Shown: piece after piece, positions 17,385 through 25,079 of the stretch
How the letters are laid out: each line of letters begins with the position of its first letter
How positions within the stretch are numbered: the stretch's first letter is position 1
Assembly: GCF_001042985.1 (NCBI RefSeq)
Contig: NZ_JYKY01000019.1
Span: 1-64,000, forward strand
From: Pseudomonas lundensis
GTDB lineage: Bacteria > Pseudomonadota > Gammaproteobacteria > Pseudomonadales > Pseudomonadaceae
Direction of reading: 5' to 3'
DNA length: 64,000 nucleotides
The notes under the pieces: generated by a model
Told to the model about the DNA's origin: nothing
Databases searched by the model: none
Seen by the model: the letters and a program-made list of their open reading frames with translations, nothing else
Position numbers and translations under genes: made by a program

Positions 17385-18362
17385 TTATTCAGCGGCCTTG
17401 GTGTCTTCACCGTGGGACAGGCTGTACACGTAAGCGGCCAGCAAGTGAACCTTGTCGTTCCCTTGCAGATCCGCTTGAGCAGGCATTTGGCCTTCACGGC
17501 CGTAACGGATGGTCTGCTGCAGTTGAGCGAAGCTCGAACCGTAAATGAACGCGCCCGGGTGAGTCAGGTTGGGGGCGCCCATCAGCGGGTTGCCTTTGCC
17601 TTCCGGGCCGTGACACACGGCGCAGTTGGTGGCGAACAGCTCTTTGCCTTTGGCCGGATCAGCCTTGGCGCCTTCTGGCAGCTTGCGGCCGTCCAGTTGG
17701 GTCAGCACGTAAGCGGCTACGTCGCTTACGCCCTGCTCGCCGATTACGTCTGCCCAAGCCGGCATCATCGCGTGGCGGCCGGCCATGATGGTGGCCTTGA
17801 TCTCTTGCGGGCTACCACCCCAGCGCCAGTCGGCGTCGGTCAGGTTAGGGAAACCGTACGCGCCCTTGGCGTCGGAGCCGTGGCACACCGAGCAGTTGGA
17901 CGCAAACAAACGGCCGCCCATTTTCAGTGCTTGCGGATCTTTAGCGACTTCTTCAATGGGCATGGCAGCGAATTTGGCGAAGATCGGACCAAACTTGGCG
18001 TCCGACTTGGCCATTTCCTTTTCCCATTCGTGAACCCCGGTCCAGCCCGTCTGGCCATTGGCGAACGGCGTTTCCTTTTGTAGGTCGAGGTACTGGTAGC
18101 CCGGCAGCAGGCCTTTCCAGTTACCCAGGCCCGGGTACAACACCAGGTAGCCCAAGGCAAAAATCACGGTGCCCACAAACAGCATGAACCACCATTTCGG
18201 CATCGGGTTGTCGTACTCTTCAATCCCGTCGTAAGAGTGCCCAACTGTCTCGTCAGTCTGTTCGCTGCGTTGCCCCTTGCGGGTGGCCAGCAACAACCAG
18301 GTCAAGGCGAAGATGGTACCCAGAGTGAGGACTGTAACGTACAGACTCCAGAACGTAGTCAT
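17385..18362 (-). CDS. ccoP: cbb3-type cytochrome oxidase subunit III, dihaem CcoP (copy 1)
   Basis: 325 residues. Two membrane helices (about 5-26 and 56-76) are followed by two cytochrome c domains with haem sites C157-C160-H161 (CSVCHG) and C247-C250-H251 (CAVCHG). It passes electrons from periplasmic donors to the catalytic subunit. Compared with the second copy it carries about 13 extra residues after GLLPGY (region YLDLQKETPF), the main structural difference between the two. The start overlaps the end of ccoQ-1 by four bases (ATGA). Confidence 0.96.
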   Translation of the reverse strand: MTTFWSLYVTVLTLGTIFALTWLLLATRKGQRSEQTDETVGHSYDGIEEYDNPMPKWWFMLFVGTVIFALGYLVLYPGLGNWKGLLPGYQYLDLQKETPFANGQTGWTGVHEWEKEMAKSDAKFGPIFAKFAAMPIEEVAKDPQALKMGGRLFASNCSVCHGSDAKGAYGFPNLTDADWRWGGSPQEIKATIMAGRHAMMPAWADVIGEQGVSDVAAYVLTQLDGRKLPEGAKADPAKGKELFATNCAVCHGPEGKGNPLMGAPNLTHPGAFIYGSSFAQLQQTIRYGREGQMPAQADLQGNDKVHLLAAYVYSLSHGEDTKAAE

Positions 18363-18550
18363 TCTTTGTTACTCCTAGAAGCTTGCTCTTGCTCGACGTG
18401 CTTGATGGCTTCGGGATCATCCTTGAACGGCAACAGGGTTGCGTCTTCAAACTCCGACTTGCGCCGCGGGCTGAATACCCACAGCGCCAAACCGATAAAA
18501 GCCACCATCACGACGACAGTGCCCAGGCCACGAATCATCCCGATATCCAT
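18359..18550 (-). CDS. ccoQ: cbb3-type oxidase subunit CcoQ (copy 1)
   Basis: 63-residue single-helix protein: MDIGMIRGLGTVVVMVAFIG then LALWVFSPRRKSEFEDATLLPF, the typical CcoQ helix and basic stop-transfer segment. It stabilises the interaction of CcoP with the CcoNO core. It lies five bases after ccoO-1 and overlaps ccoP-1. It is almost identical to copy 2 through the second half (KSEFEDATLLPFKDDP and KHVEQEQASRSNK). Confidence 0.94.
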   Translation of the reverse strand: MDIGMIRGLGTVVVMVAFIGLALWVFSPRRKSEFEDATLLPFKDDPEAIKHVEQEQASRSNKE

Positions 18551-18555
18551 CTAGA

Positions 18556-19164
18556 TCACCGTTTGCTTTTGATGATAGTGCCCAAGCCCTGGAGGTAAGC
18601 CACCAGTGCGTCCATTTCGGTTTTGCCCTTCACTGCATCCTTGGCACCGGCGATGTCTTCGTCGGTGTAAGGGACGCCGAGCGTGCGCAAGACTTCCATT
18701 TTTTTCGCGGTGTCCTTGCCGTCCAGCTTGCGTTCCACGAGGAACGGATACGCGGGCATGACCGATTCAGGCACCACGTTGCGCGGGTTGTACAAGTGCG
18801 CACGCTGCCAGTCATCGGAGTAACGGCCGCCGACGCGGGCCAGGTCCGGACCGGTACGCTTGGAACCCCACAGGAACGGGTGATCCCAGACGCTTTCACC
18901 GGCGACCGAGTAGTGGCCGTAACGTTCGGTTTCAGCACGGAACGGGCGGATCATTTGCGAGTGGCACTGAACACAACCGTTGGCGATGTAGATGTCGCGG
19001 CCTTCGAGTTCAAGTGCCGAGCGCGGCTTCATGCCTTCGACGGGCGTGTTGGTCACGTCCTGGAAGAACAGCGGAACGATTTGGGTCAAACCACCAATGC
19101 TCACGGCGATGACCATGAAGAAGGCCATCAGGCCGATGTTCTTCTCGACTGTTTCGTGCTTCAT
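18556..19164 (-). CDS. ccoO: cbb3-type cytochrome oxidase subunit II, monohaem CcoO (copy 1)
   Basis: 202 residues with an N-terminal helix anchor (about 10-32) and a single haem c site C64-C67-H68 (NGCVQCHSQM). The conserved DHPFLWGSKRTGPDLARVGGRYSDDWQ segment identifies CcoO. The ccoN stop and ccoO start share one base (TGATG), so translation is coupled. An 88-base block at 18828-18915 is identical to the same part of ccoO-2 (22501-22588). Confidence 0.97.
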   Translation of the reverse strand: MKHETVEKNIGLMAFFMVIAVSIGGLTQIVPLFFQDVTNTPVEGMKPRSALELEGRDIYIANGCVQCHSQMIRPFRAETERYGHYSVAGESVWDHPFLWGSKRTGPDLARVGGRYSDDWQRAHLYNPRNVVPESVMPAYPFLVERKLDGKDTAKKMEVLRTLGVPYTDEDIAGAKDAVKGKTEMDALVAYLQGLGTIIKSKR

Positions 19165-20606
19165 CAGTGGGCTCCAACGACAGCGATCTTGGTGGCTGCT
19201 TCAGCTTCTACCGGGTTCGAGGCGCGTACCGTGCGGAACACGTTGTACGCCATGAACAGCATGCCGCTGGCGAAGAAAGCACCGCCGATGGCGCGAACGA
19301 TAAAGCCCGGGTGGCTGGCTTGCAGCGCTTCGACGAACGAGTACGTGAGGGTGCCGTCGTCGTTGATGGCGCGCCACATCAGGCCCTGGGTGATGCCGTT
19401 GACCCACATCGAGGCGATGTACAACACCGTACCGATAGTGGCCAGCCAGAAGTGGGTGTTGATCAGGCTGGTGCTGAACATGGCCTTTTGCCCGTAGAGG
19501 CGCGGGATCATGTGGTACAGGGCGCCGATCGAGATCATGGCCACCCAGCCCAGAGCGCCGGCGTGAACGTGGCCGATGGTCCAGTCAGTGTAGTGCGACA
19601 ACGAGTTGACGGTCTTGATGGCCATCATCGGACCTTCAAAGGTCGACATGCCGTAGAACGCCAGCGAAACCACCAAAAAGCGCAGGATCGGGTCGGTGCG
19701 CAGCTTATGCCAGGCGCCCGACAGGGTCATCATGCCGTTGATCATGCCGCCCCAGCTGGGTGCCAGCAGGATGATCGACATGGCCATGCCCAGCGACTGA
19801 GCCCAGTCCGGCAGTGCGGTGTAGTGCAAGTGGTGCGGACCGGCCCAGATGTACAGGGTGATCAGTGCCCAGAAGTGCACGATCGACAGGCGGTACGAGT
19901 AGATCGGACGCTCGGCCTGCTTGGGAACGAAGTAATACATCATCCCCAGGAAGCCTGTGGTCAGGAAGAAACCCACGGCGTTGTGGCCATACCACCACTG
20001 GATCATGGCGTCGGTCGCACCGGCATAGGCCGAGTAGGACTTGAAGAACGTCACGGGCAGGGAGGCGTGGTTCACGATGTGCAGCATGGCCGTCACGATG
20101 ATGAATGCACCGTAGAACCAGTTACCCACGTAGATATGCTTGGTTTTGCGCTTGGTAATGGTCCCGAAGAACACAATGCCGTAGACCACCCAAACGATGG
20201 CCAGCAGGATAGCCAAAGGCCATTCCAGCTCTGCGTATTCTTTGGTCGTGGTGTAACCCAGCGGCAACGTGATCAGGGCGCCGACGATCACCGCTTGCCA
20301 ACCCCAGAAGGTGAAGGAGGCGAGGGTATCGGAGATCAGGCGCGTCTGGCAGGTGCGCTGCACGACGTAATAAGAGGTGGCGAACAATGCACAACCACCG
20401 AAGGCGAAAATCACCAGGTTGGTGTGCAAGGGACGCAGACGGCCGAAGGTCGTCCACTCAAGGCCAAGGTTTAATTCAGGCCACACAAGTTGTGAAGCGA
20501 TGAAAACCCCGAGCCCCATGCCAAGGATCCCCCAGACCACCGTCATGATGGCGAACTGGCGGACTACCTTATAGTTATAAGCAGTCGGACTGATTGCTGT
20601 GCTCAT
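19164..20606 (-). CDS. ccoN: cbb3-type cytochrome oxidase catalytic subunit I, CcoN (copy 1)
   Basis: 480 residues, about 12 membrane helices. It binds the low-spin haem and the haem-CuB centre that reduces oxygen. Diagnostic segments are RPLHTNLVIFAFGGCALFA, WWYGHNAVGFFLT, VHFWALITLYIWAGPHHLHYTALPDWAQ and TDWTIGHVHAGALGWVAMI, which carry the metal-binding histidines. The start at 20606 (MSTAISPTAYNYKVVRQF) matches copy 2; the open frame continues upstream through unrelated codons. A candidate Anr box lies 86-99 bases upstream. Confidence 0.97.
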   Translation of the reverse strand: MSTAISPTAYNYKVVRQFAIMTVVWGILGMGLGVFIASQLVWPELNLGLEWTTFGRLRPLHTNLVIFAFGGCALFATSYYVVQRTCQTRLISDTLASFTFWGWQAVIVGALITLPLGYTTTKEYAELEWPLAILLAIVWVVYGIVFFGTITKRKTKHIYVGNWFYGAFIIVTAMLHIVNHASLPVTFFKSYSAYAGATDAMIQWWYGHNAVGFFLTTGFLGMMYYFVPKQAERPIYSYRLSIVHFWALITLYIWAGPHHLHYTALPDWAQSLGMAMSIILLAPSWGGMINGMMTLSGAWHKLRTDPILRFLVVSLAFYGMSTFEGPMMAIKTVNSLSHYTDWTIGHVHAGALGWVAMISIGALYHMIPRLYGQKAMFSTSLINTHFWLATIGTVLYIASMWVNGITQGLMWRAINDDGTLTYSFVEALQASHPGFIVRAIGGAFFASGMLFMAYNVFRTVRASNPVEAEAATKIAVVGAH

Positions 20607-20662
20607 TCTAAGGTTCCACGGTTTAGGTGTTTTATTAGGAGTAAAAATCGGGCGCAAGTATG

Positions 20663-20705
20663 TATAAAGCGTAGGGTTATTGCAACGCAGCATGACCTCG
20701 GTCAA
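20663..20705 (-). promoter_or_regulatory. Candidate Anr-dependent promoter of ccoN-1
   Basis: On the minus strand 20692-20705 reads TTGACCGAGGTCAT, nine of ten fixed positions of TTGAY-N4-RTCAA. About 23 bases further toward the gene is TTTATA (20663-20668), a -10-like hexamer. The spacing resembles that at hemN, so direct Anr control of the first operon is plausible, although the equivalent operon in P. aeruginosa is usually described as constitutive. Confidence 0.55.
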
Positions 20706-21047
20706 TGCTTTCCAACGCTGATTCTGCGCCCTTTCCACACGCTTCGTAGGGATAAATTCCGCCACGAAAATCAACCGCATGGAGCACGCAGACGAAGGGG
20801 GGTGGGACGGACAAAACCGGGCGGGAATAAGGCACGACGACATCATGGCGAAGACCGCAATCGACGATAGCCGGTATAAACCCAACCGTGTGGCCGGAAA
20901 CACTGCCCTTCAACTGACCGATTTTTTTCGCTTGACCTGAACCCGGCGCACGCCGAATCGCAGAATTAAGAGCTTAGTCCTGAATGGCGAGAGAGCAATG
21001 AAGGACGGCTGAGAGGTGCGACACTTGGTCGCGCTTTGAGGCGGGAA

Positions 21048-21071
21048 CTGCCGCACCAAAATGATGCGGCA
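21048..21071 (-). terminator. Hairpin after ccoP-2
   Basis: CTGCCGCA pairs perfectly with TGCGGCAG around eight bases, 16 bases past the ccoP-2 stop. Only two T follow, so it would be a weak intrinsic terminator. Confidence 0.4.
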
Positions 21072-21086
21072 GGAAATGTCCGGAAA

Positions 21087-22025
21087 TTATTCCGCTGATT
21101 TTTCCTCTTGCTTACCGTGGGACAAGCTGAACACGTAGGCCGCCAGCAGTTGCACCTTGTCGTTGCCCAACAATTCGTTCTGCGCCGGCATGTGACCTTG
21201 ACGGCCGTGACGGATGGTTTGCTGCAACTGTGCCAGGCTGGTGCCATAGATGAAGGCAGCCGGTTGGGTCAGGTCAGGCGCACCCATGATCGGTGTCCCT
21301 TTGCCGGTTGCCCCGTGGCACGCCACACACGTGGTGTCGAACGCTTGCTTGCCTGCGGCCAGATCCACCGTGGTGCCTTGCGGCAACGGCAGGCCTGCCA
21401 GGTCATGACGCACATAAGCCGCTACGTTCTTGACCCCGTCTTCGCCCAACACTTCGCCCCAGGCCGGCATGGCAGCCATGCGGCCACCCATGATGGTGGT
21501 CTTGATGGTGTCGGCATCGCCGCCCCAACGCCATGAGTTGTCGGCCAGGTTAGGGAAGCCGAACGCGCCTTTGGCATCCGAACCGTGGCATACCGAGCAG
21601 TTGGAGGCGAACAGGCGACCGCCCATTTTCAGGGCTTGCGGGTCCTGAGCGACTTGCTCCACAGGCATGGCGGCGTACTTGGCGAAAATCGGGCCGAACT
21701 TGGCATCGGCCTTGTCCATTTCCTTTTGCCATTCGTTGACGCCGGTCCAGCCGTTTTCATAACCCGGCAGCAGGCCTTTCCAGTTGCCCAGGCCGGGGTA
21801 GAGGATCAGGTAGCCGACGCCAAATACCAGCGTGCCGACAAACAACATGAACCACCATTGCGGTAGCGGGTTGTCGTATTCCTCGATGCCGTCAAAGGCA
21901 TGGCCCATGGTCTCGACGGTTTCGCCCTTGGTTTCACCCTTGCGCGTACCGACCAGCAGCCAGGTCAGGCCAATCAACGTGCCGATCGTCAGCACGCTGA
22001 TATAGATACTCCAGAAGGTGGTCAT
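21087..22025 (-). CDS. ccoP: cbb3-type cytochrome oxidase subunit III, dihaem CcoP (copy 2)
   Basis: 312 residues, same plan as copy 1: two helices, then haem c sites C143-C146-H147 (CSVCHG) and C233-C236-H237 (CVACHG). It lacks about 13 residues after GLLPGY that copy 1 has, giving a shorter linker between the second helix and the first haem domain. The second haem site has CVACHGATGKG instead of CAVCHGPEGKG. It overlaps ccoQ-2 by four bases. The end (SHGKQEEKSAE) is charged, as in copy 1. Confidence 0.96.
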   Translation of the reverse strand: MTTFWSIYISVLTIGTLIGLTWLLVGTRKGETKGETVETMGHAFDGIEEYDNPLPQWWFMLFVGTLVFGVGYLILYPGLGNWKGLLPGYENGWTGVNEWQKEMDKADAKFGPIFAKYAAMPVEQVAQDPQALKMGGRLFASNCSVCHGSDAKGAFGFPNLADNSWRWGGDADTIKTTIMGGRMAAMPAWGEVLGEDGVKNVAAYVRHDLAGLPLPQGTTVDLAAGKQAFDTTCVACHGATGKGTPIMGAPDLTQPAAFIYGTSLAQLQQTIRHGRQGHMPAQNELLGNDKVQLLAAYVFSLSHGKQEEKSAE

Positions 22026-22225
22026 GCTTTGTTACTCCTAGACGCTTGTTCTTGCTCGACGTGTTTGATGGCTTGCGGATCGTCCTTGAATGGCAGCAAG
22101 GTCGCGTCTTCGAATTCCGACTTGCGACGCGGGCTGAACACCCACAACGCCAGGCCGATAAAGGCCACTGCCACCACGACCGTGCCCAGGCCGCGAATCA
22201 TTCCACTACTCATCTCGAAGACCAT
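22022..22225 (-). CDS. ccoQ: cbb3-type oxidase subunit CcoQ (copy 2)
   Basis: 67 residues, single helix MIRGLGTVVVAVAFIGLALW followed by VFSPRRKSEFEDATLL. The start at 22225 is preferred to a Met four codons later because GAGGT lies five bases before it, at the ccoO-2 stop. Very close to copy 1, with an N-terminal extension MVFEMSSG in place of MDIG. Confidence 0.92.
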   Translation of the reverse strand: MVFEMSSGMIRGLGTVVVAVAFIGLALWVFSPRRKSEFEDATLLPFKDDPQAIKHVEQEQASRSNKA

Positions 22226-22228
22226 GGC

Positions 22229-22837
22229 TCACCTCTTGCTCTTGATCGCAGTGCCGAGGCCCTGCAGGTAAGCCACCAAGGCGTCCATTTCCGTCTTGCC
22301 CTTGACCGCATCCTTGGCACCGGCGATGTCTTCGTCGGTGTACGGCACGCCCATCATGCGCATCACTTCAAGTTTCTTTTGGGTATGGCTGTCATCGACC
22401 GGTGTGGCCACCAGCCATGGGTAGGCAGGCATCTTCGACTCGGGCACGACGTTGCGCGGGTTGTACAAGTGCGCACGGTGCCAGTCATCGGAGTACCGGG
22501 CGCCGACGCGGGCCAGGTCCGGACCGGTACGCTTGGAACCCCACAGGAACGGGTGATCCCAGACGCTTTCACCGGCGACCGAGTAGTGACCGTAACGTTC
22601 GGTCTCGGCACGGAACGGACGAATCATCTGCGAGTGGCACTGAACGCAGCCTTCGCGGATGTAGATGTCCCGGCCTTCCAGTTGCAACGCGGTGTAAGGC
22701 TTCATGCCTTCCACCGGGGTGTTGGTCACGTCTTCGAAAAACAGCGGCACGATCTGCGTCAGGCCGCCGACACTCACACACAGAATCATCAGCAACAGCA
22801 TCAGGCCAATGTTCTTCTCTACGACTTCATGTTTCAT
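22229..22837 (-). CDS. ccoO: cbb3-type cytochrome oxidase subunit II, monohaem CcoO (copy 2)
   Basis: 202 residues, the same length as copy 1, with haem site CVQCHSQM and the DHPFLWGSKRTGPDLARVGARYSDDW segment. The ATG at 22837 has AGGAG six bases upstream; the GTG just before it is not needed. Differences from copy 1 cluster at MLLLMILCVS in the anchor helix and at LVATPVDDSHTQKK in the middle, whereas other parts are identical at the DNA level. Confidence 0.97.
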   Translation of the reverse strand: MKHEVVEKNIGLMLLLMILCVSVGGLTQIVPLFFEDVTNTPVEGMKPYTALQLEGRDIYIREGCVQCHSQMIRPFRAETERYGHYSVAGESVWDHPFLWGSKRTGPDLARVGARYSDDWHRAHLYNPRNVVPESKMPAYPWLVATPVDDSHTQKKLEVMRMMGVPYTDEDIAGAKDAVKGKTEMDALVAYLQGLGTAIKSKR

Positions 22838-22847
22838 CACGAACTCC

Positions 22848-24272
22848 TCAGGCCATCTGCGCGGCGGCTACGACTTCAGCGGGCTCGGCGTTACGCACGG
22901 TGCGCCAAGTGTTGTAAGCCATCAGCAACATGCCGCTGAGGAAGATCGCACCACCGATCAGGCGGACGACAAACCCGGGGTGGCTGGCCACCAGTGTTTC
23001 GACGAAGGAGTAGGTCAGCGTGCCGTCTTCGTTGACGGCGCGCCACATCAGGCCTTGCGCGATGCCGTTGACCCACATCGAGGCGATGTACAACACGGTG
23101 CCGATGGTTGCCAGCCAGAAGTGGGCGTTGATCAGGCCCAGGCTGTACATCTGCGGGCGACCGAAGATTTTCGGGATCATGTGGTAGAGCGCGCCAATCG
23201 AGATCATGGCCACCCAGCCCAGAGCGCCGGCGTGAACGTGGCCGATGGTCCAGTCGGTGTAGTGAGAGAGGGCGTTGACGGTCTTGATTGCCATCATCGG
23301 GCCTTCGAAGGTCGACATGCCGTAGAACGCCAGCGACACGACCAAAAAGCGCAGGATCGGGTCGCTGCGCAGCTTATGCCAGGCGCCCGACAGGGTCATC
23401 ATGCCGTTGATCATGCCGCCCCAGCTGGGTGCCAGCAGAATCAGCGACATCACCATGCCCAGCGACTGTGCCCAGTCCGGCAGCGCGGTGTAGTGCAAGT
23501 GGTGCGGACCGGCCCAGATGTACAGGGTGATCAGCGCCCAGAAGTGCACGATGGACAAACGATAGGAATAGATCGGACGTTCGGCCTGTTTCGGCACGAA
23601 GTAGTACATCATCCCCAGGAAGCCCGCTGTCAGGAAAAAGCCTACAGCGTTATGCCCGTACCACCACTGCACCATGGCGTCAGTGGCGCCACCGTAGAGG
23701 GAGTAGGACTTGGTGAAGCTGACCGGGATTTCCAGGTTGTTCACGATGTGCAAAATCGCCACGGTCACGATAAACGCGCCGAAGAACCAGTTGCCCACGT
23801 AGATGTGCTTGGTCTTGCGCTTCATGATCGTGCCGAAGAACACGATGGCGTACGCGACCCAGACAATGGTGATCAGGATGTCGATCGGCCATTCCAGCTC
23901 GGCGTATTCCTTGGAGCTGGTAAAGCCCAGTGGCAGGCTGATCGCCGCCAGCAAAATCACCAACTGCCAACCCCAAAAGGTAAACGCGGCGATTTTAGGC
24001 GCGAACAAGGTCGCCTGGCAGGTGCGTTGCACCGAATAGAACGACGATGCGAACAGTGCGCATCCGCCGAAGGCGAAGATCACAGCATTGGTGTGCAGTG
24101 GGCGCAGGCGCCCGAAACTTGTCCAAGGCAAATTGAAGTTAAGTTCTGGCCAGACCAACTGCGCGGCGAGAAAAACGCCGAGCCCCATACCGACGATGCC
24201 CCAAACCACCGTCATAATGGCAAATTGGCGGACCACCTTGTAGTTGTAGGCGGTACTTGTAGAAGTGTTCAT
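22848..24272 (-). CDS. ccoN: cbb3-type cytochrome oxidase catalytic subunit I, CcoN (copy 2)
   Basis: 474 residues, with the same His-bearing helices as copy 1 (WWYGHNAVGFF, WAGPHHLHYTALPDW, GHVHAGALGW). The two copies differ most in the N-terminal 15 residues, in the loop after the third helix, and at the C-terminus (AEPAEVVAAAQMA against a longer end in copy 1). The DNA of the central part is close to identical over long runs. A perfect Anr box lies 100-113 bases upstream, so this is the copy most clearly predicted to be induced at low oxygen. Confidence 0.97.
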   Translation of the reverse strand: MNTSTSTAYNYKVVRQFAIMTVVWGIVGMGLGVFLAAQLVWPELNFNLPWTSFGRLRPLHTNAVIFAFGGCALFASSFYSVQRTCQATLFAPKIAAFTFWGWQLVILLAAISLPLGFTSSKEYAELEWPIDILITIVWVAYAIVFFGTIMKRKTKHIYVGNWFFGAFIVTVAILHIVNNLEIPVSFTKSYSLYGGATDAMVQWWYGHNAVGFFLTAGFLGMMYYFVPKQAERPIYSYRLSIVHFWALITLYIWAGPHHLHYTALPDWAQSLGMVMSLILLAPSWGGMINGMMTLSGAWHKLRSDPILRFLVVSLAFYGMSTFEGPMMAIKTVNALSHYTDWTIGHVHAGALGWVAMISIGALYHMIPKIFGRPQMYSLGLINAHFWLATIGTVLYIASMWVNGIAQGLMWRAVNEDGTLTYSFVETLVASHPGFVVRLIGGAIFLSGMLLMAYNTWRTVRNAEPAEVVAAAQMA

Positions 24273-24342
24273 GGTTCCCCATCCACGGATCAGGTGCGTG
24301 CAAACGCGCGCCTGGAGTTATAGGCAGACTAAAAGCGAGGCA

Positions 24343-24384
24343 AGCATGGGGGTAGCGGGTGATGTCGGTATTGACGGGGATCAA
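24343..24384 (-). promoter_or_regulatory. Anr-dependent promoter of ccoNOQP-2
   Basis: 24371-24384 reads TTGATCCCCGTCAA on the minus strand, a full match to TTGAY-N4-RTCAA. Exactly 22 bases on is CATGCT (24343-24348), a -10-like hexamer, the same spacing as at hemN. The box lies inside the first codons of the divergent hydrolase gene if that gene starts at 24346. Confidence 0.8.
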
Positions 24385-25029
24385 TGGGCGCAGTGCGTGC
24401 AGCAACGCGGCTGGCTCTGGAATGGCGCTGTGCAAGGCGCCGGTTGGACCTTGATCCTGGCCCATGGTGCAGGCGCGCCGATGGACAGTCAGTGGATGGC
24501 TGAAATGGCTGAACGCCTTGCCGTTCGCGGGGTTAACGTACTTCGCTTCGAGTTCCCGTACATGGCGCAACGCAGGCGCGATGGTGGCAAAAGGCCTCCC
24601 AATCCGCAGCCGGTGTTACTCGAATGTTGGCGTGAGGTAGTGGGCGAGGTGCGACGGCATGTCGCTGGGCCAATTGCCATCGGTGGCAAGTCCATGGGCG
24701 GGCGCATGGCCAGCCTGCTGGCAGATGAGCTGGGCGTGGATGCGCTGGTGTGCCTGGGCTACCCGTTTTATGCGGCTGGCAAACCGGAAAAACCACGGGT
24801 GGCGCACCTGGCGCACGTCAAGACGCCGACCCTGATCGTGCAGGGCGAACGCGATGCGTTGGGCAACCGTGAAGCGGTGGAGGCGTATACGTTGTCACCG
24901 GCGATTGAGGTGCACTGGTTAGTGGCCGGTGACCATGACTTGAAGCCGCTTAAAGCATCGGGCTTTAGCCATGCACAGCATCTGGAGGCTGCGGCAGACA
25001 GGATTGTGAGCGGGTTGAAACCCGCCTAG
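24346..25029 (+). CDS. Alpha/beta hydrolase of the TEX30/KANL3-like family
   Basis: 227 residues, no signal peptide. The fold is recognised from WTLILAHGAGAPMDSQWM (oxyanion-hole strand), the nucleophile elbow GGKSMGGRMAS, TLIVQGERDALG with the acid, and GDHDLKPLK with the catalytic His. Substrate unknown; cytoplasmic hydrolases of this family are poorly described. The ATG at 24346 has GAGG six bases upstream. A GTG at 24397 would also agree with the conserved start of the domain and would move the Anr box out of the coding sequence. It is divergent from ccoN-2. Confidence 0.85.
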   Translation: MGVAGDVGIDGDQWAQCVQQRGWLWNGAVQGAGWTLILAHGAGAPMDSQWMAEMAERLAVRGVNVLRFEFPYMAQRRRDGGKRPPNPQPVLLECWREVVGEVRRHVAGPIAIGGKSMGGRMASLLADELGVDALVCLGYPFYAAGKPEKPRVAHLAHVKTPTLIVQGERDALGNREAVEAYTLSPAIEVHWLVAGDHDLKPLKASGFSHAQHLEAAADRIVSGLKPA

Positions 25030-25079
25030 TCGCGGCCGGGCAGCACGAGGCTGCGTTCGGCGGCGACACGGTATCGGCT

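Larger units (their letters stand above)
20607..21086. other. Intergenic region between the two cbb3 operons
   Basis: 480 bases without a supported gene. It contains the ccoN-1 promoter with a near-consensus Anr box at 20692-20705, a short palindrome GCGAC-ACTTG-GTCGC at 21018-21032, and a hairpin at 21048-21071 just after ccoP-2. Small open frames here lack ribosome-binding sites and recognisable products. Confidence 0.5.

Noticed and set aside
19167..20474. 435-codon open frame antisense to ccoN-1
   Set aside because: Mirror of a highly conserved gene; the translation is His/Gln/Arg-rich and without motif. The same applies to 22704-24323 opposite ccoN-2 and 15016-16782 opposite ccoG.
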